From: Erythrobacter sanguineus | Lineage (GTDB): Bacteria; Pseudomonadota; Alphaproteobacteria; Sphingomonadales; Sphingomonadaceae | Reading direction: 5' to 3' | DNA: 64,000 bases | Assembly (NCBI GenBank): GCA_945878845.1 | Contig: CAMCUB010000012.1 | Span: forward strand, 21,886-85,885 | Shown here: in pieces, positions 57,068 through 64,000 of the stretch | Layout: each line of letters begins with the position of its first letter | Position numbering within the stretch: the first letter of the stretch is position 1 | Program-made: the position numbers and the translations under genes | Notes under the pieces: generated by a model | What the model was told of the DNA's origin: nothing | The model's database searches: none | The model's input: only the letters and a program-made list of their open reading frames with translations

Positions 57068-57079
57068 TGTGCTTACTCC

Positions 57080-57292
57080 TTACGCCTTGGCGGCGGCGGC
57101 TTTCGCCGCACGCTCGCTCTGCAGCGTTTTGATCTGCGCGATGTTCCGGCGCACCTGACGGATGCGCGAGGGAGCCTCGAGCTGGTTGGTCGCAGCCTGG
57201 AACCGCAGATTGTACTGCTCGCGCTTGAGCTCGGTGAGCTCGGCGGTCAGCTGGTCATCGGTCTTGGTGCGAAGGTCCGCGATATCGGCCAT
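57080..57292 (-). CDS. rpmC: 50S ribosomal protein L29
   Basis: 70 aa: [20 protein letters not shown] and [20 protein letters not shown]. The start overlaps the rplP stop by 1 bp. Located at the peptide exit tunnel. Confidence 0.98.
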   Translation of the reverse strand: MADIADLRTKTDDQLTAELTELKREQYNLRFQAATNQLEAPSRIRQVRRNIAQIKTLQSERAAKAAAAKA

Positions 57293-57726
57293 TATTCGCC
57301 TCCCAGGTGGCTGGTGTCACCCAGACGGGCGACGACCTTGGTCTTGATGGGCAGCTTCATCGCTGCACGCTCGAAAGCTTCAGCGGCCAGCGGGCCGGCC
57401 ACGCCGTCGAGTTCGAACAGGATGCGGCCCGGCTTGACGCGCGCCGCCCAGTATTCGACCGAACCCTTGCCCTTACCCTGACGGACTTCGGCAGGCTTCT
57501 TCGACACCGGCACATCGGGGAAGATGCGGATCCAGAGACGACCCTGACGCTTGATGTGACGGGTGATCGCACGGCGAGCCGCTTCGATCTGACGCGCGGT
57601 GATCCGCTCGGGCTCGAGAGCCTTGAGGCCGTAGGAGCCGAAGTTGAGCGCGGTGCCACCCTTGGCATCGCCCTTGATCCGGCCCTTGAACTGCTTGCGG
57701 AACTTGTGCTTTTTCGGTTGCAACAT
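57292..57726 (-). CDS. rplP: 50S ribosomal protein L16
   Basis: 144 aa: [40 protein letters not shown] and the conserved basic core. 11 bp after rpsC. Confidence 0.98.
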   Translation of the reverse strand: MLQPKKHKFRKQFKGRIKGDAKGGTALNFGSYGLKALEPERITARQIEAARRAITRHIKRQGRLWIRIFPDVPVSKKPAEVRQGKGKGSVEYWAARVKPGRILFELDGVAGPLAAEAFERAAMKLPIKTKVVARLGDTSHLGGE

Positions 57727-57737
57727 GGCTATCTACC

Positions 57738-58433
57738 TCAACGAGCCGGGCGGACGCCGGAAGTCTGAGCTTCCATCATCAGCCGGTCCTGCGCGGTCGG
57801 ATCGTGGCCGAGAATCTCGCCCTTGAAGACCCAAACCTTGATCCCGATGATGCCATAGGCGGTCAGCGCCTCGGCTTCGGCGTAGTCGACGTTGGCACGA
57901 AGCGTGTGCAGCGGCACACGCCCTTCGCGGTACTGCTCCACGCGTGCGATTTCAGCGCCGCCAAGACGGCCACCGCACATGATCTTGATGCCTTCGGCAC
58001 CCAGACGCATGGCCGACTGCATCGCGCGCTTCATCGCCCGGCGGAACGCCACGCGGCGCACCAGCTGGTCGGCGATGCCTTGCGCGATCAGCTTGGCGTC
58101 GATCTCGGGCTTGCGGATCTCGACGATGTTGAGCTTCACGTCGCTCGCGGTCATCGTTGCCAGCTTCGAGCGCAGCTTTTCGATGTCCGCGCCCTTCTTG
58201 CCGATGATCACACCGGGACGCGCCGCATAGATCGACACGCGGCACAGCTTGGCCGGACGCTCGATCACCACCTTGGAAACCGCCGCCTGGGGCAGGTTCG
58301 CCATGATGTACTTGCGGATCGCGATGTCTTCCTTGAGCAGCTGCGCATAGTCACGCCCTTCGGCGTACCAGCGGCTGTCCCAGGTGCGGTTGATCTGCAG
58401 GCGCAGACCGATCGGATTGCTCTTGTGACCCAT
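57738..58433 (-). CDS. rpsC: 30S ribosomal protein S3
   Basis: 231 aa from ATG 58433: [20 protein letters not shown], the KH motif [19 protein letters not shown], and [20 protein letters not shown]. 1 bp gap to rplV. Confidence 0.98.
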   Translation of the reverse strand: MGHKSNPIGLRLQINRTWDSRWYAEGRDYAQLLKEDIAIRKYIMANLPQAAVSKVVIERPAKLCRVSIYAARPGVIIGKKGADIEKLRSKLATMTASDVKLNIVEIRKPEIDAKLIAQGIADQLVRRVAFRRAMKRAMQSAMRLGAEGIKIMCGGRLGGAEIARVEQYREGRVPLHTLRANVDYAEAEALTAYGIIGIKVWVFKGEILGHDPTAQDRLMMEAQTSGVRPAR

Positions 58434-58434
58434 C

Positions 58435-58812
58435 TTACGCTTCCTCTGCTTCGCGAACGACGATCCGCAGACGCGAGAACGGCTTGAGGATCCGGGTCGA
58501 CTTGCCGCGGCCACGGGTGTGGAAGCGCTTCATCGTCACCGACTTGCCCACGCTCGCTTCGGCAACGACCAGCGCGTCGACGTCGAGGTTGTGGTTGTTT
58601 TCCGCATTGGCGATCGCCGAGGCGAGCACCTTGCTCGCATCGCGCGCCATCGCCCGCTTCGAGAAGGCGAGGATGTTCAACGCATCTTCGGCCTTCTTGC
58701 CACGGATCAGGGCCGCGACGAGGTTGAGCTTCTGCGCCGAACCACGGATCGTGGTGCCGACGGCCAGCGCCTCGTTATCGCCCACGCGGCGGGGTGCTTT
58801 TGCCTTGCCCAT
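58435..58812 (-). CDS. rplV: 50S ribosomal protein L22
   Basis: 125 aa: [20 protein letters not shown] and [20 protein letters not shown], the latter forming the loop that reaches the exit tunnel. Overlaps rpsS by 1 bp. Confidence 0.98.
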   Translation of the reverse strand: MGKAKAPRRVGDNEALAVGTTIRGSAQKLNLVAALIRGKKAEDALNILAFSKRAMARDASKVLASAIANAENNHNLDVDALVVAEASVGKSVTMKRFHTRGRGKSTRILKPFSRLRIVVREAEEA

Positions 58813-59087
58813 TAGCGCTTGCCCTTCTTGTCGGCAGCGTGACCGGGGAAGGTGCGCGTGGGCGCAAATTCACCGAGCTTGTGGCCGACCATTTCTTCCG
58901 AAACCGAAACGGGAATGAACTTGTGCCCGTTGTAGACGTTGAAGGTGAGCCCAACGAACTGCGGCAGGATCGTCGAACGCCGCGACCAGGTCTTGATCGG
59001 CTTGGTGTTCGTGGTGTCCTGCGCTGTCTCTGCCTTCTTCAGCAGGCTCAGCTCGACAAACGGACCTTTCCAGACGGAACGTGCCAT
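58812..59087 (-). CDS. rpsS: 30S ribosomal protein S19
   Basis: 91 aa: [20 protein letters not shown] and [20 protein letters not shown]. 6 bp after rplB. Confidence 0.98.
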   Translation of the reverse strand: MARSVWKGPFVELSLLKKAETAQDTTNTKPIKTWSRRSTILPQFVGLTFNVYNGHKFIPVSVSEEMVGHKLGEFAPTRTFPGHAADKKGKR

Positions 59088-59093
59088 CGTCTC

Positions 59094-59930
59094 TTACCTC
59101 TTCTTCTTCGCGTGACGCGAACGGATGATCATCTTGTCCGTCTGCTTGTTATGGCGCGTGCGGGCACCCTTGGTCGGCTTGCCCCACGGGGTCACCGGGT
59201 GGCGACCGCCGGAGGTCCGGCCTTCACCACCACCGTGCGGGTGGTCGACCGGGTTCTTCGCAACGCCGCGGGTCAGCGGGCGGACGCCCATCCAACGCTT
59301 GCGGCCAGCCTTGGCGAAATTCTGGTTGCCGTTGTCGGGGTTCGACACCGCACCCACCGTGCCCATGCAATCGGCGCGAAGGTAGCGCTGCTCACCCGAG
59401 TTCAGGCGGACGATGACCATCGTGCGGTCACGACCGACGACCTGCACATAGGTGCCGGCCGAACGGGCGATCTGGCCGCCCTTGCCCGGCTTCATCTCGA
59501 CATTGTGGCAGATCGTGCCGACCGGCATCTGGCCGAGCAGCATCGCGTTGCCCGGCTTGGTGTCGGTCTTCTCGCCCGCCACCACCATGTCGCCGACAGC
59601 GAGACGCTGCGGAGCGATGATGTAGGCCTGTTCGCCGTCCTCGTACTTCACCAGCGCGATGAAGGCGGTGCGGTTGGGGTCATATTCCAGACGCTCGACG
59701 GTGGCCGGCATGTCCCACTTGCGACGCTTGAAGTCGATGAAGCGGTACTTCTGCTTGTGGCCCCCGGCGATCCCGCGCGAGGTGACGTGGCCCTTGTTGT
59801 TGCGACCACCGGTCTTGTGCTTGCCTTCGGTAAGCGCCTTGACCGGCTTGCCCTTGTAGAGCGCCGACTTGTCGACCAGAATCAGACCGCGGCGAGCGGG
59901 ACTGGTCGGCTTGTAGTTCTTGAGTGCCAT
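59094..59930 (-). CDS. rplB: 50S ribosomal protein L2
   Basis: 278 aa: [40 protein letters not shown], and the peptidyl-transferase-proximal [18 protein letters not shown]. Confidence 0.98.
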   Translation of the reverse strand: MALKNYKPTSPARRGLILVDKSALYKGKPVKALTEGKHKTGGRNNKGHVTSRGIAGGHKQKYRFIDFKRRKWDMPATVERLEYDPNRTAFIALVKYEDGEQAYIIAPQRLAVGDMVVAGEKTDTKPGNAMLLGQMPVGTICHNVEMKPGKGGQIARSAGTYVQVVGRDRTMVIVRLNSGEQRYLRADCMGTVGAVSNPDNGNQNFAKAGRKRWMGVRPLTRGVAKNPVDHPHGGGEGRTSGGRHPVTPWGKPTKGARTRHNKQTDKMIIRSRHAKKKR

Positions 59931-59953
59931 TGTTCGTTTCTCCGTCCCTGGCC

Positions 59954-60262
59954 TCAGATACCGCTGGTGATGTCGATCATTTCACCCTCGGCGAGGGTGA
60001 CAATGGCCTTCTTCACATCGGAACGCGTGTAGGGCTTGCCCTTCCAGCGCTTGGTCTTGCCCTTCTGGATCAGGGTGTTCACGGCGACGACCTTCTTGTC
60101 GTAGATCGCCTCGATCGCTTCCTTGATCTGCGGCTTGGTCGCGTTGCCGGCGACCTTGAAGACCACGGCGTTGTTTTCGGACGCGAGGGTCGACTTTTCG
60201 GTGATGTGCGGCGCGATGATCACATCATAGTGACGCGCGTCGACAGTCTGCTTCTTAGCCAT
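59954..60262 (-). CDS. rplW: 50S ribosomal protein L23
   Basis: 102 aa: [20 protein letters not shown] and [20 protein letters not shown]. Docking site at the exit tunnel. It starts inside the last 8 bp of rplD. Confidence 0.98.
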   Translation of the reverse strand: MAKKQTVDARHYDVIIAPHITEKSTLASENNAVVFKVAGNATKPQIKEAIEAIYDKKVVAVNTLIQKGKTKRWKGKPYTRSDVKKAIVTLAEGEMIDITSGI

Positions 60263-60884
60263 TGAAGCGCGCCTCCAGCTTTTCGACAGCGGCCTTGGTC
60301 AGCACCAGCGTGTCGTGGTTGAGGATGTCGTAGACATTGGCACCGATCGCCGGGAGGACGTTGATGCCCGGCAGGTTGCCGGCGGCCTTCTTGAAGCCCG
60401 CATCGACCTGCTCGCCGTCGATCACCAGCACCTTGCCAGTGAGACCGGCCTTGGTGAGCTGACCCTTCAGCGACTTGGTCTTGGCGTCGGCCAGTTCAAG
60501 GCTGTCGACCACGATCAGGCCGCTCTTGGCCTTGGTCGAGAGCGCCATCTTGAGACCCAGCGCACGGACCTTCTTGTTGAGCGACTGCTCGAAGTCACGC
60601 TTGCGCGCGCCGTGGGCCTTGCCGCCGCCGATGAAGATCGGAGCCGCGCGGTCGCCGTGACGGGCGGTACCGCCGCCCTTCTGCTTGCCGAACTTCTTGC
60701 CGGTGCGGGCCACGTCCGAACGCTCACGCGTCGGGCGGGCAGTGCCGCGGCGGTTCTCGAGCTGCCAGGTCACGACCCGGTGCAGGATGTCGGCGCGCGG
60801 CTCGATGCCGAACACGTCGTCCGAAAGTTCGATGTCTGCGCCCTTGACCGCAGTACCGTCGATGTTCTGAACCTTGATCTTCAT
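60255..60884 (-). CDS. rplD: 50S ribosomal protein L4
   Basis: 209 aa: [24 protein letters not shown] core ([20 protein letters not shown]), [20 protein letters not shown] and [21 protein letters not shown]4 represses S10 operons in E. coli by acting on the leader, so it is a candidate regulator here too. Confidence 0.98.
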   Translation of the reverse strand: MKIKVQNIDGTAVKGADIELSDDVFGIEPRADILHRVVTWQLENRRGTARPTRERSDVARTGKKFGKQKGGGTARHGDRAAPIFIGGGKAHGARKRDFEQSLNKKVRALGLKMALSTKAKSGLIVVDSLELADAKTKSLKGQLTKAGLTGKVLVIDGEQVDAGFKKAAGNLPGINVLPAIGANVYDILNHDTLVLTKAAVEKLEARFNG

Positions 60885-60887
60885 GGC

Positions 60888-61685
60888 TCAGCCTTCCTTG
60901 TTTTCTTCAGTGGCCGGTGCGTCGATTTCGACGGCTTCGGCCACGATGGCTTCGTCGGCCGCGGCTTCGATGACCGAGGGGGTCTCGTCAGCAGTGTACG
61001 GAGCCTTCTTGTCGAGGACGGCGCCCGGGTACGGCAGGCCTTCGGGGGCCTTCAGCTTCACCGCGTCGCGAACGAGCAGCCAGCCATTCTTCGCACCCGG
61101 GACCGAGCCCTTGACGAAGAGAAGGCCGCGCTCCGCGTCGGTGCGGACGATTTCGAGGTTCTGCTGGGTGCGCTGACGGTCGCCCATGTGGCCGGCCATC
61201 TTCTTGCCCTTGAACACGCGGCCCGGATCCTGACGGTTACCGGTCGAACCATGGGCACGGTGCGAGATCGAAACCCCGTGGGTGGCGCGCATACCGCCGA
61301 AGCCCCAGCGCTTCATGGCACCGGCAAAGCCCTTGCCCTGCGTGTGGCCGGTGATGTCGACCATCTGGCCGGCAATGAAATGCTCGGCGCTGATGGTGGC
61401 GCCGACCGGGACGAGCGCGTCAGCGCCGTCGACACGGAATTCGGCAACCTGCTTCTTCAGACCGACATCGGCCTTGGCGAATTGTTCACGCTGCGGCTTG
61501 GCAACGTTCTTGTGCTTGGCTTCGCCCGCGCCGAGCTGGACCGCGAAATAGCCATCGCGGTCTTCAGTCCGGTGCGAGACCACCTGGCAATCCTCCAGCG
61601 ACAGAACGGTCACGGGAACGTGCCGTCCATCCTCCTGGAAGAGGCGGGTCATCCCGACTTTCTTTGCGATAACGCCGGTGCGCAT
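60888..61685 (-). CDS. rplC: 50S ribosomal protein L3 with acidic C-terminal tail
   Basis: 265 aa, about 50 longer than E. coli L3. [40 protein letters not shown] and [20 protein letters not shown] are standard. The added C-terminus is Ala/Glu/Asp rich ([20 protein letters not shown]). GGAG lies just upstream of the ATG. Confidence 0.98.
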   Translation of the reverse strand: MRTGVIAKKVGMTRLFQEDGRHVPVTVLSLEDCQVVSHRTEDRDGYFAVQLGAGEAKHKNVAKPQREQFAKADVGLKKQVAEFRVDGADALVPVGATISAEHFIAGQMVDITGHTQGKGFAGAMKRWGFGGMRATHGVSISHRAHGSTGNRQDPGRVFKGKKMAGHMGDRQRTQQNLEIVRTDAERGLLFVKGSVPGAKNGWLLVRDAVKLKAPEGLPYPGAVLDKKAPYTADETPSVIEAAADEAIVAEAVEIDAPATEENKEG

Positions 61686-61961
61686 CGTCAGTTACTCCTC
61701 AACAGAGGCACCCTGCAGACCATCCGCAAGGTGCGTGTGAGACCGCAGATGCGAATGCACCTGCGGCCCCGTTCAGCCCATAATGTCATGCATCGCCCCG
61801 TCCGGGCTGAGTGCCTCCGCTGGCCGGGTGGCCGCTGGAAGCGAGACGGGGGACGCAGCCCGGAGAGTTTCTCCGGCGGTATCCACCCTATCGTCAGGTG
61901 GGGTGCTTATGACCCCAACGATAGAGGCCCCCTGCCGAAGCGGGGGGCATTTCGGCTAGCC
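61686..61961 (-). promoter_or_regulatory. Highly structured 276-bp gap between rpsJ and rplC
   Basis: In transcription order the minus strand offers four stems: GCCCCCcGC-TTCG-GCaGGGGGC (61948-61927), CTATCGT...ACGATAG enclosing GGGGT/ACCCC (61924-61888), CCGGAGA-AAC-TCTCCGG (61876-61860) and CCGCAG...CTGCGG (61766-61743). The first, 14 bp after the rpsJ stop, is terminator-like but lacks a T-run. Most S10 operons have only a few bases here. A regulatory leader for rplC onward is likely (inference). Confidence 0.6.
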
Positions 61962-62273
<312 letters not shown>

Positions 62274-62327
62274 GTCCTACTACCGATGCGAAAGAGCCAA
62301 GGAGCAACCGGTTGCCCGGCATTTCCC

Positions 62328-62376
62328 AAAAACAAAGACCGCCCCGCTTGCTTCGGTTTCCCGTGAGCGGGCGGCC
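62328..62376 (-). terminator. Attenuator-like hairpin in the rpsJ leader
   Basis: On the minus strand GGCCGCCCGCT (62376-62366) pairs with AGCGGGGCGGTC (62348-62337), one bulged G. It is followed at once by TTTGTTTTT (62336-62328). This is the form of an intrinsic terminator, yet it lies about 55-100 bp upstream of the rpsJ ATG and downstream of a promoter-like sequence. Regulated attenuation of the S10 operon would explain it. Confidence 0.65.
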
Positions 62377-62426
62377 TTCCTCAAAACTCGTGCCTTCCGA
62401 AGACGAATCTCCGTCGGGGATGCGCG

Positions 62427-62455
62427 CCTATACGGGGAGCGCGGGTCCAAAGCAA
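62427..62455 (-). promoter_or_regulatory. Promoter-like sequence for the S10 operon
   Basis: On the minus strand TTGCTT (62455-62450) and TATAGG (62432-62427) are 17 bp apart, roughly 155-180 bp upstream of rpsJ and downstream of the tuf terminator. Both hexamers are imperfect. Confidence 0.45.
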
Positions 62456-62530
62456 GGGCTCTCGGACCGAAAATTACATGACCGTGAAACGACTATGTTT
62501 TCGTCCCGCAAAGGCGCCCTGCCCTCACAT

Positions 62531-62568
62531 AAAAAGAGGCCCGGCAGCTCGTAAGAGCGCCGGGCCTC
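62531..62568 (-). terminator. Intrinsic terminator after tuf
   Basis: GAGGCCCGGC pairs with GCCGGGCCTC (62536-62568) and is followed on the minus strand by TTTTTATG (62535 down). It lies 37 bp beyond the tuf stop, ending the fusA-tuf transcript before the S10 leader. Confidence 0.85.
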
Positions 62569-62604
62569 GTTTCGTTCAGCTAGCCTCCTGATGGAGGCAG
62601 AACC

Positions 62605-63795
62605 TTACTTGGTGATCTTGGCGACGACGCCCGAACCCACGGTGCGGCCACCTTCGCGGATCGCGAAGCGCAGACCTTCGTCCATCGCGATCGGCGCGAT
62701 CAGCTTGACGCCGATCGAAACGTTGTCGCCCGGCATCACCATTTCGGTGCCTTCGGGAAGGATCACTTCGCCGGTCACGTCGGTGGTGCGGAAGTAGAAC
62801 TGCGGGCGGTAGTTGGCGAAGAACGGCGTGTGACGGCCACCTTCGTCCTTCGACAGCACGTAGACTTCGGCTTCGAACTCGGTGTGCGGCTTGACCGTAC
62901 CGGGCTTGCAGAGAACCTGGCCACGCTCGACTTCTTCACGGGCAACGCCGCGGATCAGGGCGCCGACGTTGTCGCCAGCTTCACCGCGATCAAGCAGCTT
63001 GCGGAACATTTCCACGCCGGTGACGGTGGTCTTGCGGGTGTCCTTGATGCCGACGATTTCGACTTCTTCGCCGACGTTTACGATGCCGGTTTCGATACGG
63101 CCGGTCACCACGGTGCCGCGACCCGAGATCGAGAACACGTCTTCGATCGGCATCAGGAAAGGCTTGTCGACCGGACGGTCGGGCTGCGGGATGAAGCTGT
63201 CGACGGCTTCGATCAGGGCAATGACCGAATCCTTGCCGATGTTGTCATCGCGACCTTCGAGAGCGGCCAGAGCCGAGCCCTTGATGATCGGAATGTTGTC
63301 ACCGTCAAAGTCGTACGACGAAAGCAGTTCGCGCACTTCCAGTTCGACGAGCTCGAGGATTTCCTCGTCGTCAACCTGGTCGACCTTGTTCATGTACACA
63401 ACCAGCGCCGGCACGCCGACCTGACGGGCGAGCAGGATGTGCTCACGGGTCTGGGGCATCGGGCCGTCAGCGGCGTTCACGACCAGGATCGCGCCGTCCA
63501 TCTGGGCGGCACCGGTGATCATGTTCTTCACATAGTCGGCGTGGCCGGGGCAGTCGACGTGAGCGTAGTGACGCTTGGAGGTCTCGTACTCGACGTGAGC
63601 GGTGTTGATGGTGATACCGCGGGCCTTCTCTTCGGGCGCAGCGTCGATCTGATCGTACGCCTTGAAGGTCGCACCACCAGTTTCAGCCAACACCTTGGTG
63701 ATCGCAGCCGTCAGCGAGGTCTTGCCGTGATCGACGTGACCGATGGTGCCGATGTTGCAATGCGGCTTATTGCGGGAAAACTTTTCCTTAGCCAT
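62605..63795 (-). CDS. tuf: Elongation factor Tu
   Basis: 396 aa from ATG 63795; an in-frame GTG one codon upstream is unlikely. P-loop [10 protein letters not shown], switch region [24 protein letters not shown] and NKVD are all present, with C-terminal domains intact. It carries aminoacyl-tRNA to the ribosome. It follows fusA after 55 bp and ends at a strong terminator. Confidence 0.99.
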   Translation of the reverse strand: MAKEKFSRNKPHCNIGTIGHVDHGKTSLTAAITKVLAETGGATFKAYDQIDAAPEEKARGITINTAHVEYETSKRHYAHVDCPGHADYVKNMITGAAQMDGAILVVNAADGPMPQTREHILLARQVGVPALVVYMNKVDQVDDEEILELVELEVRELLSSYDFDGDNIPIIKGSALAALEGRDDNIGKDSVIALIEAVDSFIPQPDRPVDKPFLMPIEDVFSISGRGTVVTGRIETGIVNVGEEVEIVGIKDTRKTTVTGVEMFRKLLDRGEAGDNVGALIRGVAREEVERGQVLCKPGTVKPHTEFEAEVYVLSKDEGGRHTPFFANYRPQFYFRTTDVTGEVILPEGTEMVMPGDNVSIGVKLIAPIAMDEGLRFAIREGGRTVGSGVVAKITK

Positions 63796-63850
63796 CACTT
63801 TTCTCCGTATTCGTCAGCCGTGGAGCCGACTATCTGTCTAGTTTTATCGA

Positions 63851-64000
63851 TCAGGCGTACTTGGCCTGGACTTCAGTCGCGACCGCCTGCGGAACCTGCT
63901 CGTAGTGGTCGAAAGTCATGGTGTACTGAGCGCGCCCCTGGCTCATCGAGCGGAGCGAGTTCACGTAGCCAAACATGTTGGCCAACGGCACCATGGCGTC
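63851..64000 (-). CDS. fusA: Elongation factor G, C-terminal end (partial)
   Basis: The last 49 codons are in the window: [37 protein letters not shown] and the end [10 protein letters not shown]. This is domain V of EF-G, which drives translocation. The rest lies beyond the right edge. Confidence 0.97.
   Translation of the reverse strand, partial: DAMVPLANMFGYVNSLRSMSQGRAQYTMTFDHYEQVPQAVATEVQAKYA

Overview
The window looks like a high-GC chromosome segment from an alphaproteobacterium, most likely order Sphingomonadales near Erythrobacter/Porphyrobacter. This rests on the protein sequences, the mdh-sucD-sucA-sucB-lpd and S10-spc-alpha gene orders, an alphaproteobacterial SOS box (GTTC-N7-GTTC) at uvrA, and many short intergenic palindromes of the kind common in that group. 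No rRNA, tRNA, CRISPR array, intact insertion sequence or prophage was seen.

Layout. 1-13.8 kb: housekeeping and envelope genes. They include a kptA gene broken by a stop codon, rlmN, a tightly overlapping group (17-kDa-antigen-like, ClpP-like, methyltransferase, MOSC), a pteridine-reductase-type SDR beside a cytochrome b and a Tat-exported molybdopterin oxidoreductase, a cyclopropane-fatty-acid synthase, an acyltransferase, a lipase and argG. 13.8-14.8 kb: almost 1 kb without a convincing gene, purine-rich and hairpin-rich, ending in a terminator-like stem. 14.8-17.3 kb: rlpA-like gene and a sodium:solute symporter. 17.3-20.26 kb: accessory region with a second gene interrupted by a stop codon, palindromic repeats, an AT-rich island holding a 47-codon ORF coupled to a winged-helix regulator, and a decayed copy of the uvrA 3' end. 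20.26-30.9 kb: SOS-controlled uvrA, an unknown 194-aa protein, a TIR-TM-TPR protein, a BtuCDF/FecBCD-type ABC importer and a cell-wall hydrolase. 31.2-39.0 kb: TCA-cycle cluster mdh, small membrane protein, sucD, sucA, sucB and lpdA, with no sucC. 39.0-45.9 kb: a SEDS-like membrane protein, amidase, PepSY protein, UPF0126/TRIC channel, two paralogous secreted proteins and a beta-lactamase-fold serine hydrolase. 45.9-64.0 kb, all on the minus strand: fusA (C-terminal end), tuf, the S10 and spc operons to secY and adk, a proline/alanine-rich SRPBCC protein, then rpsM-rpsK-rpoA-rplQ.

How it works together. The suc genes form a directional set encoding the 2-oxoglutarate dehydrogenase complex (E1, E2, E3) plus the succinyl-CoA ligase alpha subunit and malate dehydrogenase. 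The ribosomal cluster is compact, with many 1-8 bp overlaps. It contains two structured gaps that could carry autogenous control: the rpsJ leader, with a promoter-like sequence followed by an attenuator-like hairpin, and the 276-bp rpsJ-rplC gap. The least explained parts are the 13.85-14.61 kb block, the 18.6-20.06 kb island and these two ribosomal leaders.
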